Source: Hybos culiciformis (lineage: Eukaryota; Arthropoda; Insecta; Diptera; Hybotidae). Taken from it: a stretch of 64,000 bases of DNA. Within the stretch, counting starts at the first letter, position 1; the number at the start of each line of letters is the position of its first letter. This document shows, piece by piece, positions 34,554 through 47,700 of this stretch. The notes beneath the pieces are model-generated. The model did no database searches and had not been told where the DNA came from. It saw only the letters and a program-made list of their open reading frames with translations. The stretch spans positions 30,745,250 to 30,809,249 of the forward strand of contig OZ023274.1 of the NCBI GenBank assembly GCA_964007475.1, in the 5' to 3' direction. A program made the translations under genes and the position numbers.

Positions 34554-37500
34554 ACAAAGGCTATGCAATTCCCAAAAATAAACATATAAAGTTAAATTAA
34601 AAAAATAAAAAACAAAGTTAAATTAACAGATTTGAAACATTTATTGCTTCCATCTTTAAAGTTCAAGTGTATAATGGACTAATTTCTTAACGACTTTCCA
34701 CCACCTTAACAGTTTTAAACTATTTTTATCTTATGAGAAATATATATTAAAATTATTTTTTGAATTTTTTGATTGCTCAAATAGTTATACATTAATATAC
34801 AATATACATTAATATATACAATAATATACGTATATTTATTTCTTTTCACTTCGTTATCGCGCGTTAAAAAAATTGTTTCTTAATAAATAAAATTATTTAT
34901 ACTTTCGTACTCATACTACGCATTTCATACTGAATTTAATTTTATACTATTCAAATTAGGAATTCGTTAGAAAGTTATGTGTGTAATAAAATTCCAGAAA
35001 TACTCTAAATAATATAAAGCCTCTTGGTATATTATAAATTCTAGGGAATCAAATTTAATTTAAATAAAATAAGGAAATTGAGATAATTTAATTTTCCCAA
35101 AAAATGAACAGAAATTTTCATATATCTATTATGGGGAGGTTTTTTTTTATTATTTTTATTTTGTACGTATCAAAAAAGAACGACGTGTTATATAAAATAA
35201 AATTCATTACAATCAATATGTACTCATTCATTCTGTAATAATATTTGTATATAGTTTTAACAATAACAATTTATGTTCCTAATAAATAAATAATTGCGTA
35301 AGCATTGTAAATCATGTATTTCAATGGGCTTTTAATTTCTTCGTTCGTTAGTGTGGTGTTGTATTTATATAAACGGACGACAGTAATATAAGAATTTGTA
35401 GTAGATGAGCATACTACATATATACATATGCCCATATCATTATATTTATTTAAAATTATTCGATAAAAATATATGTATGTACAAGTACAGTACAGTAGGT
35501 ACATATAAAATATACTGTGCATATTAAAAATTTCATAAAAATTTAATCCTTTAAGTCCTCGTGCAACAATAGTTTTTTGAAAGGGCTATCAAAACTAATT
35601 ATATTTAGTACCGATTAGCCCGATATTAAAAGATATTATTATCAATAATATTTTAAATTGATATTCATGGTTTTTTGCACTTTAAGGAAGATAAAAGGAT
35701 ATAAAATTAATTTCTTTTTAAACTCTCTGTTAAACTTACAAAAAGGATCAAAATTTATATTTGTAATAATTCCAAGTCAAAAATGTTTATCAATAAATAA
35801 ATACAAATAAAATGTACTGAAAATAAAATAATTAAATTACAAAAATATAAGAATACTAGCTGTACTCTGCCACATGTAGTTGTGGATCAGAGAAAGTAGT
35901 TTTTCAGCTAACCCCTCTTTAAGATATAGGGCCCTCCCAAAGTTTTTATATGCTCTTTATACCCCGATTTGCCCTATTTTTAACGACGGTGAAGAAACGG
36001 TCCCGAAATGTCAAATCTCGAGGATGTAAACGCCAGCTTACGCTTTGTTAATATTTAAAATATTTTCTTTAAATTATTTCCCAATTTCCAAACAAAAACA
36101 AACAATTTAGTAGAACACAAAAAATTTTATAATTGACATTTCTATAATATATATATTTAAAAGCACACCTATGTATATTCAAATAGTACATTGTATGAAA
36201 ATTTAAAGGTATAGTAAACACTTTCGGAGATCCTAGGTAAGTAACGAACTGACATTTAAATTTTTATTAATGTGAATTTAAATCACAAATATAGTGTTAA
36301 TTACAACAAAATTATTATTTGACTTTTAATTATTTACATCTACATTATAGTAGTATATTATAGCTTAATCTTAAAACAAAAGTTCATAATCGTTAAATTT
36401 TTTTTTACTTAAAGTAAGATTAGATTGGCCAAATTTGTATATATAAGACTTTCAATACTATCTCAAAATTTTTACGACGAAATTTCTTTATTAAACTGAC
36501 AGGAATCTTAATTCCCAACAATTGAATAACAATATGAGTGAAATAACCAAATGTTCTTGAAACCAAATCATCAACCTTGAAAAGCACAAACTGAGAAAAT
36601 AAGCTGAAGGCCCTTCTTTAATTTTCCGTTTTTTTTGCCTATTTAGAATTTTTTATTAAAAATTATCAAACACTAATTAAATTCTATTTTATATAATATA
36701 ATTTTATATAAAAAAGTACACTTCAATATTATGTCAAATATGTATTTTTTATAGAGAGAGATCTTTAATTGCTTTTTTATGTTGTGGTTGAGTTTAAAAT
36801 AAAATAAAAAAAAAACTTTAGTTCCATTAACCTAGAATTATATAAAAATAAAAATAAAATAAATAAAAAATCATTATTTGCCATATAGTTTTATTCCAAA
36901 TAATTACTATTATATTTTCAATAAAATATAAAATACATAATTTAATTGAAAAATTATGATAAAAATAAAAGAAAAATTCATTATTTAATTATACGATGTC
37001 ACGTTCTGTTTTTTTTTTCCTTTTTTTTTTTTTAAACAAACCATCATATTACAATTTTTTTTTTATTGATTGTACCATGTTATTGTTATAAAATATATTT
37101 TATAACACTTGAACTTTCAATTGAAATTGCCACTATCTGAATACTGATTTTATATTATTTCGGTATAATGCTTAATATGGTCAAGTATATGTTTCGAATA
37201 ATCTATATAAACTAAACTATTTTAAGGAATAAATGTTTAATATATTAAATATAAGTTAGTTCAATATATTCAAAGAAAAAAGTTTTTATATCCAGAATTA
37301 TAATCTATTTATATTCTATATATAAAAAATTATATTGTATATATAAAAATGAATGTCCGTTTTTGTATGTAATTTATATGAACTTCTGAACAAATGATGA
37401 AATCGGTGCCATTGGAAAGATTATGTTAGGCTCTTTTCATGATATTTTGTCTACTACTTCCAGCGTTAGACAACTTTTTCAACTTTTTTACAGCATTTTG

Positions 37501-38811
37501 AAACATTTTTTTATGCCAAATTTCTTATTTTATTTTTATTATAAATAAAGATTTAGCTCGGGTGAAAAAACGGTCGCCCCGGCAACGCCCAGTGAATTAT
37601 AAATTATAAATTAAAATAGCAAAGCAAATAAAATAATGAATAAAATCATAAAAGTTTTCAATTTTCCGTTTTTTTTTTCTAAAATGTAAAACTATGCAAT
37701 TAATTAATATTTGGAACATAAATTCTCAGAAAATTTAATTAAGTGCAATCCTTAACTCAGTATACTAATTGTCATGTCAACGGCAATTTGGTATAGAAGT
37801 TGGTCTTAATATTGTTTTTTTTTTTTTGTTTAAAAGGATTTTTTTAATGTTTATTTGTAGTTGATCCTTAAAAATGTCATCACATAATTAAATTTATTAG
37901 CTAAACAAAAACAAAAAAAATTAATATGATAATTTTATATTACATATTTTTAACTTTTATTTATTTATTTTTTTTATTATCCCTATTATATATTTTACGT
38001 GCGGTGTAATCATATTATTGCACTGAAAAAAGTTTTACAAGGATTTTGTATTTTTTGGTTCAGTTATATTATTGTTTTAATAATACATAAAAATGATAAA
38101 AACTAAAGAGTTTTTTTTGTTTGTGTACCTTGGAGAGTAATTGAAGAGAATTATTTTTATTATTTGTTGTCTTTTTTTCTTTTTTTTTTGCATAAATATT
38201 ATATTTTAATTATAAATTTCTATTTAATAATTATTAGACTAATGCTTATTATCTTCTAACGAAAATTGAATTTTATATTTTTTAATTAAAAATTATGTTA
38301 AATTAAAAAATAATTATCTACAAAACTTTGGTTTATTTTCTGTTTTTTTTTGAAGTTAATACTTCTTTACGCGCGTTCAATGATGTAATTGAATTATTCT
38401 GTACAGGGTAAAAAATTAAAATGTACAAAATTTAAATTAAAATAAAAATCAATTTTATTGAAGGCAAGATTTTCTATTGTAACTTTTTATTATAATTTAC
38501 ATTTTGTACTGAGCAGCCCATCATTTGTAGCCACTGTTATTTCATAGTTTAAATCTTTCAAGTATTAACTTCTGTCGGCAGTTCTATGACTGCTTCGTGT
38601 GTTTTTTTTTTGTTTTTGTATTTTAAGGCACATACTTTGCTATCATTTGCGTTTTGGGATAAGAGAAATTTTATAAATTTAGAAAAAAAAACCTTAAATT
38701 TTAATTAAATAGTGTTTTATAATAATTCTCTTATGATTTTGATAATATGAGAATGCTATGTGCAGTAGGTAGGTACATATATACATTTCCATGCGTATGT
38801 GAGATAAATGT
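34554..38811. other. AT-rich DNA with transposon relics, no gene seen
   Basis: At 35856-36060 (ACTAGCTGTACTCTGCCACA onward, with ACGGTGAAGAAACGGTCCCG) and 37340-37600 (AAAATGAATGTCCGTTTTTG to CGGTCGCCCCGGCAACGCCC) the base composition rises. The wording resembles the ends of widespread insect repeats, possibly Helitron-type. Neither carries a readable protein. Confidence 0.4.
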
Positions 38812-38819
38812 ATATGTTC

Positions 38820-39906
38820 CAGTGGTGAGCGGTCTAAGGTGCTCCAGGTGCAGAGCACACTCTCTTAAAAAATACCTTATCAAAATAAAATTATAAAAAA
38901 AAATTATAACTAGCTGGAGTTTTTAAATCAATATGTTTTTTTTTCAATATATACTGCCAAACAAAAGTACTCTGAATATTTTCAAAAATTGCATTAGAAT
39001 CTGACAAAAATTAAAAACTAAATATTTACCATTATCGCACCGCAATTATAGTTATTACAAATTTTTTGGTGCTAATCCGGTGCTAGCACAACTTGCTTGA
39101 ACAAAAATAATAAAGCTTTTTATTTTTCATACAAAAAATTTCCAGCATTGCGCATGCGTAATCATTTTACACAAGCAAAATAACAAAAAATAAATCCTTT
39201 TGTGTGCTACAAAATTTCTGCACCTCTCTATCAACAAACGAACATTTTAACAATTTCTGATCCTACACAAAAAGCTCTAGTGGAAAACTCTAGTGTAAGT
39301 TTTTTATATTGTTTTGTGCTTTTGATGCTTTGCCGCTCAAGGAAATTTTTCTATCTCTGAACATAAGAACTCTAGTGGAAAACTGTGAAGGTGTGTTTTG
39401 TTTTGTTTTGTTTTGTTTTGTGCTTTTGATGTTTTGCCGCTCAAGGAAATTTTTCTCTTTCTGAACATAAGAACTCTAGTGGAAAACTGTGAAGGTGTGT
39501 TTTGTTTTGTGCTTTTGATGTTTTGCCGCTCAAGGGAATTTTTCTCTCTGAACATAAGAATCGTAAGGTTCTGAAAAGTAAACGATTGTAAGTGACAATA
39601 ATGTTGTCTTTAAAAAAAAATTTATATTGAAATGTTTTTGTTAAAATTAAGTTTAATGGTTCTCAGGAAAATTTTTTTATATAGAATATTTTTATTTTAA
39701 ATTTTTTTTCAGGAGAAGCACTATTGTGAAATTAAATTTCATTTAAAACTTTATAAATTGTAATTAACTACAATCTAGATTAATTGAAAAAAAAAAAAAA
39801 AAAAAATGGAACCATAGTCCCTCCACGTCCTCGTCATTGGTTCTGGGTCAATCCAAGAGTGGGACAACTCTGCACACCTTCAAATAAAAGTCACCGCACG
39901 GCACTG
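38820..39906. mobile_element. 1087-bp non-autonomous hAT element with internal minisatellite
   Basis: The left end CAGTGGTGAGCGGT and the complement of the right end CAGTGCCGTGCGGT match at 11 of 14 positions. ATATGTTC flanks both ends exactly (38812-38819 and 39907-39914), giving the 8-bp duplication of hAT elements. The interior holds the tandem array described separately and a GC-richer right part (CCTCCACGTCCTCGTCATTG near 39821). No transposase frame remains. Confidence 0.88.
39279..39557. repeat. Three-copy tandem repeat inside the hAT element
   Basis: Units of about 75-115 bp contain GAAGGTGTGTTTTGTTTTG, TTTTGCCGCTCAAGG and CTGAACATAAGAACTCTAGT. Length varies by the number of GTTTT steps. 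An apparent minus-strand open frame across it is only the translated repeat. Confidence 0.9.
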
Positions 39907-39914
39907 ATATGTTC

Positions 39915-41639
39915 AATAGTGAAATATGTAAAATTTTAGTTTTTCATTTAAAATAGTCGAAATAAGAAGAGAATCACTTAAGGGTTAAACAAATATAGAA
40001 GATCAATCTAAAATTAAACTTTTGTTGACATTATTAAGTTTCCCACAAGTTGAATAAATTTTAAAAAGATCGAATTGTGCATCTATATTCATACTACATT
40101 ATGTAATCGTTAATGACTCAAATAGAAATAAAAAAGATCTTCACGGAAATATAGAATATTTTGAGGCTGAAATAATGTTTCAGGCGTTCAACTCAATTAA
40201 GAAATTAGAATTTTATTATTGAATCCATTATACCCCATATTTATGCATCCTATTTATTCAATTGCAATAAGCTAATGTTGCAATAGTCGTAAAAATTTTT
40301 TTATCTCTTTTAGAGAGGACATTGTACGTATATATACCCTTAAAAATTATATATGTAAAATAATAAAAAAAAAACTTATATGTGTATGCATATAATATGT
40401 ATATATATTAAATATTAAAACAGAAATAAAATTAGCAATTTTTATTATTAGTATTGATCTTTTTAGCCTTCAATTAAAATTTAAAACTTAATTGTATGTG
40501 CATTTGGAATTTCAAAATTTTCATATAAAATAAAAAAAATCTCTGTGGCTTGAAACAAAAAAGGATACAATTTTTTTTCCAATAGTTATTTCAAAAATAA
40601 TTTTTCTATCAAATTTTTTTCAATCAAAAATGTCCTATCCAATAAATTGGTAAACTATATATTGGTTGATACAAATGTATGAAGATGGAACTCAGGATGG
40701 AGTGTGGAACAATAAAGTAATAGTGTTAAAACACATTAAGGTTAAGCCGACGATATCAAACTATCTGAAGCATTTAAAATTACTCAAAAATATTTAATTC
40801 TGCCTTAGAAAACAAGATAGATTTTCATTAGTTTTGTAATTTTTTTTTTGTTTCAAGCCAGATTATTTCATTTATTGAACAAAAAAATTTTGTTAATTTA
40901 TTTATTTATGCTTCTACATGTAATGTTCAATTGCTGGATGCACATGTATTGCACATTCATAATAGACTATCAATAAGCTGTTATTGCAGACAGAAAATGA
41001 TTTTTTTTTATTTCTCTCTCTAAATGTATTAAATATTAGGACAAATTTAACATTTAAATATATAGAACACAATTTAGATTTGGAACAAATAAAAATATTT
41101 TTTTTTTTTAATATTTTTATTGGGATTTAGAAAACATATAATAAAGCTTATGAAATAAAACATAAAAAATTCATTATATATAATGTGTATGTATAACAAT
41201 TTAAACTGCTCTAAATGTGGATATTTTGAATATACATATACTTTATTCTTTATGTACTTAATTTTTATTTTTAATAAATATATTGATATTATTTGGGAAA
41301 AAAGAAAAAAATAGATTCATTCAGAAATTTGGTGACGATCAAAAACTATTTAACGATATTATATATAATTTATATTTGTTTATTGTTTTCATTTTTGTCC
41401 TCATTTTATTTGCAGGTTTGTAGATTTTAAAACTCGAAATTAAATTAATATCTACTGAAATTATAGTCAAAAATTATGTACATTTCATTTTCACTTTCAT
41501 GAAATTGTGCTTGCCAAGCTGATTCAAAAAAAGAAGAACAGAATTTATATTTTTTATTCTAAACTTTAATATAGAGATATCAAATATAGTTTTACTAATA
41601 ATTTGCTGTTATAATTCTAATTTTATAAATTTTTGACAG
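39915..41639. other. AT-rich DNA, possible intron
   Basis: No convincing exon. A 43-codon ATG frame at 40676-40797 (starting MYEDGTQDGVWNN) lacks splice or family support. The acceptor of a candidate terminal exon closes the stretch. Confidence 0.4.
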
Positions 41640-41697
41640 GTTGGAGGCGCTCCCGCACCCTCTTCCACCTAGTATGCCCCAGCTGAACTACATGTAA
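41640..41697 (+). CDS. Candidate terminal exon, short proline-rich C-terminus
   Basis: A good acceptor (AAATTTTTGACAG, ending 41639) is followed by an abruptly GC-rich segment. In one frame it reads LEALPHPLPPSMPQLNYM and then TAA (41695-41697). AATAAA overlaps at 41697-41702, and the richer composition continues to about 41780 as possible 3' UTR. It would be the last exon of a plus-strand gene whose other exons I could not find. The other two frames also reach stops soon (GWRRSRTLFHLVCPS, VGGAPAPSST), so frame choice is a guess. I do not recognise the family. Confidence 0.3.
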
Positions 41698-41702
41698 TAA
41701 AC

Positions 41703-44700
41703 TGTCATCTCAGAAAAAACCAGCCATGCTGAAATGACTAGCTTCAAAATGTCGCTGCCTCCCGGACTATTAGGTTTGCCTAATTATTATAAATCAGATA
41801 ATTCTGATCATTATACTTTCAAAAATTTTGTAATACTTATTTGGTCACAAAATTTACTAAATTTTTATAATTCCTATGTACATAAAAAAATTAAAACTTG
41901 TTCTTAATTTAAATATAAAGTTATGTATGCATTAATTTCTTATCTATAGACAGTCTTTAATTATATAAAATATAATACATTGTATAGAATAGAATAGAAA
42001 TATTCTTAAAAACTTTAATCAAGTATATCTAGTAAACTAAGGCGTAAATGGGAAAATATTTTGGGAAAAGTCGGAATATTTCAAATTAATAAATGTAAAC
42101 AATATAAAGGACTAAACTAGCGGTGGTACGTGATTCTATGGATATTTTTTGGGAACGAAAATTTTGTATGAGTTAAACATCCTGTTTATATATCCGTGAT
42201 ACAAACTTATAAAATTTGTTATCTTTTAAAAATATTAGATGAGAAATTAATTACTCAAAAATATATGTACACAACATATAGGTATAGGTGTAGGTACGAA
42301 GGTATCTAAATTTTAATTTTTTTTTTTACTTTTGAGATTTATTTTATAGATTGCTAACAAATAGTTATTTTATTATAAAATTAGTAATTTATTTCTAAAT
42401 TTAAATTTTATTTATTGTGGATTAGAAATTCTTAAACAGGATAAACAATATTTTATTTTTTTAAAGTACTGAGTTATAAAATGGATAATGTTATGGAAAA
42501 AATATAAATGGAGAATAATACTCGGGCAATTGGGAAAATGCCCAAACGAACGGTCAATATATATAACTAACATTTGCATTATTCATTAAATCATAATGAC
42601 TAAAATTGTGATCAAATAAATTTATTTATAATTTTGTGCGGTTTGATTGGTGATTCTTCGCACTGCTTCATTTGTAACTTCGCCCATAATATATCGTCAG
42701 CCCGCAATTATATTGTCGTACATCACAAATCAAAATAAAATTAGTTGAGACTATTCACTCGGAAGTTCGACATTAAAAATTATTATTTTTTTATTTTAAA
42801 ATGTTGCCACTGTACCAAGGCTGTATTTAGATAAAAAAAATATTGTTTTTCGGCTTAGTTTTCAGTTTCAGAACTTCAAACATTGATTTTCCAAATAATG
42901 ATTTTATGGAACATAATTATCAGATATAAGTATCTAATACTTGTCTTAGTTTTTTCCTGAAAAACAGTAACGATTTAATTACATTAACATCAAAGAGGGA
43001 AACAATAAGAATTTACTATATTTTATATGTTATTAATGTTATATTTCAAACTTAAAGCTATCACAATCTTCTGGATTCTAGATATAGAGAGACAGTCGAG
43101 ATAGTGCAAAGATTTTTATCAGAGGCACTCGTTATGAAAAATATTTTTTGTAACAAAGTTTCATGTTTATTTTTTATTGAAGGAACATTTTTTTTGGGCA
43201 TTGTAAACGTATTTCCTAAAAAGCATGGAATAACAAAATTACAGATATGAAAAAAAATAAAAAAATTAACATGTCAGCAAACTTCAAAATGACTGTTAAA
43301 GAATAAATGTAATTAAATTTTTTTTTTCTAAAAGAGATGAAAAAAAAAAGACTAATTGAAATAAAATTGATTTATATTTTGTGCTTATTAAGCACTAAAT
43401 ATTAAAAATAAATGACGAAATGATAAACTGGTAGTTGTGTATATATATATACATATTGGTATATGTAGATATTTTAATTTTCCTTTTTTCTGTACATAAT
43501 TCCAATATTTATTTCGACAATTTCAACCATAGACGGAAAAATTGAAAAAAAAAAAATAATTATTCCTTTTTTTTCTGTCACAATTTACAAACAATAAAGT
43601 TTTTCATTCAAAACTTTTTTTTTTATTTTATTTAATCATTATCACACCCTTTTTAATAAAATGTCAATTGAAAGGTATATATATATATTATGTATATATA
43701 ACAAATACATATACATAGTTACTTAATTTTCTTTATGGTTATATGTAACTAGGATTTTCGTTATTTTGTTAATGAAAGAAAATTCTAGAACCGATTTTTA
43801 TCAAGTACAAGAAATTAGATTTTATTTATATTAGAATAATAAATTTTTCTGGAAATGAAGTGAACTTGATACGCATGTATATTGTAATAACATCGATACA
43901 GGCAAAAATATTGATGCCAAAAAAATCGTAATCTAAAATTTCGAAGCTTTATTTATTTAAAATTTATAGAACAAAAAAAAAATATAGTTTAAGCGTTATA
44001 ACTGGGTTATTTTGCACCAATAACTTACATTTATTCTCGTCCATAAATAGGTATACAGAAAATGAATTTTAAGCGAACATTTCTGTAGTTTGTTACACTT
44101 TATATATTATATATTATTTATATTATATATATTACATTATGTATATATATTATATTATATGAATATAATAATGTATCTGTATAATAATGTATCTGTTCAT
44201 TAAATCCTTAATAGCTAATATTACTAAAGTCACCTATTAGTTCGATTTGATAATTTTGCAAAAGCGAAATACGTAAAGCGTTTTATATAATATTCTGGAA
44301 CTATATATAAAAATATTTTTAAATTATAATTTTTTTTTTCTTCAAAAATTGCTTAAGGGTGAAAATAATTATATATGTATATATTTATAAAAGCTTTGTC
44401 TATTTTATTAATATTATTTTGCTGAATTTGATCTAATTAAGCACGGTTTTGGGATTTTATTACTTATGCTCTCTTAAGTAAGCATAAAATAGGATGTGAA
44501 ATTATAAAATATAATAAAAACAAGAATATACAAAAACAAAAATTATTTAATTTCATTTTAAATTATAAAATGAATTTAAGACGAATAATAAAAATGTACG
44601 TATAATCGTACATATATATAAATATTTCAAATTATTTATTTTTTTTTAAACGCGGTAATAACAAAAAGTTGTAAATCTGATTTGAAAATTTTATTTTTAT

Positions 44701-47700
44701 CAAGAAGTCTTCCAGAGAGAGTTTTTTTTTAAAGTTTCACATAGTTGTCGATGGTATTTTTCACCGTAGAAGGAATGTTAAATGTAGAAAAGTTCTTTTG
44801 AATTTCGATGAAACTTAAATGAGCATAGACTTCTTTAACCAATGAAAATATAAAATATAAAACTTTTAAAATTAATATGATTGCACAAACAAAAAAAATA
44901 AGATACAGCGATTCTTTCTATATTTTTTGGTCATCTTTATCGAATGTGATCATAATATGTTAAAGACTAAAAATAGCGCAAAAATAAAGCCGATTTAGAA
45001 TTCCATTCATTCAATTCAAACATAAATAATTTAAAATGCAAACTCATCAAAATTAACCCTTTAAAATAAAACAAAAAAAAACTTTATTTTTCCTTTCCAT
45101 AAAATTATTCAAATTTATGTTTTGTATTTAATTTTATTCATTTTGATAATAATATCAAAAAAAAGAAAGGAAAAAACAATCTAATTTAATCAAATATTAT
45201 TAAAGGAAAACAATTATGGAAAGGGTTTAGAAAAAGTACTATGCCCGTATTATGATCTCTATAAAGGGATTTAGAGTGTTCATAATTTGGGTTGAATTTA
45301 CTGGCTCACAATGAAATGATAAAAGAGGGAAGTTGTAATTAGTGCATTTGTATATATCTTATAATAAGGTATACTTAATCTTATTTAAGTATGTTGTTTT
45401 TTTTGTGGATTCTCATACACCCAGTGATTTGTAATTTTAGTTTTTAAGATGTACATATCCCACTATTTTGATACGATGAACTCACTATGATTAGGTTTTA
45501 ATGCCTGTTTTAATACTGTTAGGATATATACTGGAGAAGATCTCAATCTCTGATCAATGCTATCTATCGTGTGGATATTTAATATTAAAACTGGTCTGTG
45601 TTAGGACAAGGAAAATGAACTAGCTATAATATTAATATATGTGGACAAAGTTTAAAAAAGGAAGAAATAATTAAAATAAGTCCTTTTTTAATTCTCTGAT
45701 CGAGCCTTTTTATATTTGAATGAAAATTATTGTTATTAAATGAAATCATGTACATTTTTGTTGATATAAGCCATATTATGAGACAAAATTAAGATTTAAG
45801 GCTTAAGGTGCGTCTAATCTCCATTTTTATTATGCTATGCATCTAAAATAAGTGTCAAATGCGTCTGCACCTTAAATGTCGTATGCACCTTAAATGTTTA
45901 AATTAAACTTCACATGGAATATTTTTACGGATTATTCTTATTTTTTTTTTTTTATTTATATGTCCTTCGAACGGTTGAAATATTTTCGCGCTTAGTGATT
46001 TTCAGACGCATATATGCATAACAACTTAAACACATGAAAACAGAAAAAGCAGATAAATATTTATTTATCCTTTTTTTCCAACAAATATAAAGTTTTAGAA
46101 AAGTTCATAGTTTATTTCGTTTACGTTTTTAAAAGTTTTTTTTTCTAACTATATAATGTTAAATCCTTTAAATGTCGAAATCAATGTGTCTATTAGAGAT
46201 ATTTCCTTCGAACTTTTATAACATCTTCAAAATGAATTTAAATTTTAAATTGCTCCATTTATTCATTCATCCGTTTTCCATAATTTAAGGTTAATTTAAT
46301 TTCTATCAAAAAAAAAAAAAAAAATTAGAAAATCCATTTCAGTATTTTCCTGTTTTCCCTTTCCTAAAAAAAAAAAAAAAAAAATAAGGAAAATCGGTTA
46401 AAAGGAATATATTTTGACGTGTAATTTAAGTTTCAAAACTATAACTGCTCTCTTTCTCTTTGAAATTAATGGTTTTTTCATTATAGGAAAAAAAAAATAT
46501 TTAATGTTAAAAAAATGACAATAAAAAGGATATGATTTCCCTTTTTATCCCAGGAATTTTTAGGTTTAATGCATGTTAAAATCAATTTTTTTTTTTTATT
46601 TTCAGTATCATTTTATAGGGATTCAGTGACAAACGAGCGACACTATAAAGTCGAAATTTTTGTTTTTATTTTCATCTTAAAAATAGCTATCACGTTTTTC
46701 ATTCATCATCACGTGACCAAAGTTTCTAGGCTATTTAGTTGCGTAAAGTACGGCAGCAAGTAAATTAAGTTATTTTTTTAATAAAGCTTAATGACATTTA
46801 TTCTCCCTTGAATTTTATATTTAAACTTGTCGAAAGATTAACAAAATATATAAAAACTATAAAATTATGAAAATCTCTTTTCGTTCTAACTTATCTCTGG
46901 GCTGTACCAATATGGCCTAATCAGTATTTTTGGACATTTTATTTTTTCCTCAAAACCCCTATAAGTATTTTTTTTTTTTTTTTACATAGTATTGCAAAAG
47001 AAAATGTATTTTTGTTTTTTGTTTTTTCTCTTTAGAATAACTTTGTAGTAAGAGCCTTGAAAATTTTATCTAAAAAATAACATAAAATTCTTTATTAACC
47101 AACAAAAAAAAAAAAAAAAGAAAACGAAATCTTTGTTTTAGACAAAAAAAAAAAAAAAAAAAAAATCTGGCAAAAATGGAAGAGCTTTTAAACGATTTTT
47201 TTTTTTAATGTAAATTGTAAAAAAGTTTCACGTTTTTGTAATATTTAATGTTGGAAATGCCTTGTGTTTTTCCATTTTTCCCATTATTTTTTGTTATTTT
47301 TTTTTTTTTGTTAAAATAGAATAATGTATTTAAGATAATGTCCTTTTTTCAGTTAATGTGCATTAATCCTTTACAAAAGAGAAATCATTATGGTAGCAAA
47401 AAAAAAAAAAAAAACATAGAAAAAAAGAAAAAAGATTCCAGTTTAAAACCATTATAGTATATTTTTACTCTGATTGATAAAATGAATGGAGGAAACCATA
47501 AGGTTAAAATACTTCGTTGTTTATGTAGCTAACTTTTGAATGGCTTTTTTTTCTTGTTTGTAGAGAATTTAGAAGAGGAAAACTTTTCGGTTTTTTTTTT
47601 TTCGTTAATTTAAAATAAAAGAAAATTGTCATGATTTGAAAATTAATTAAAAAAATAAAATTGATCCTTCAACTTCTTTTCACTTTTGGGAAATTAATTT

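Noticed and set aside
34254..34600. Several 79-111-codon open frames
   Set aside because: They span the 200-N gap and consist mostly of unknown residues.
39337..39555. Minus-strand 72-codon frame with repeated SGKTSKAQNKT-like segments
   Set aside because: It coincides exactly with the tandem repeat inside the hAT element; the repetition is from DNA, not a protein domain.
40676..40804. 43-codon ATG frame beginning MYEDGTQDGVWNN
   Set aside because: Short, with no splice sites or homology that I can recognise; it could be chance.
45800..45900. TTAAGGTGC inverted pair suggesting a tiny piggyBac-like element
   Set aside because: The arms are too short and a direct GCACCTTAAATG duplication explains the pattern equally well.
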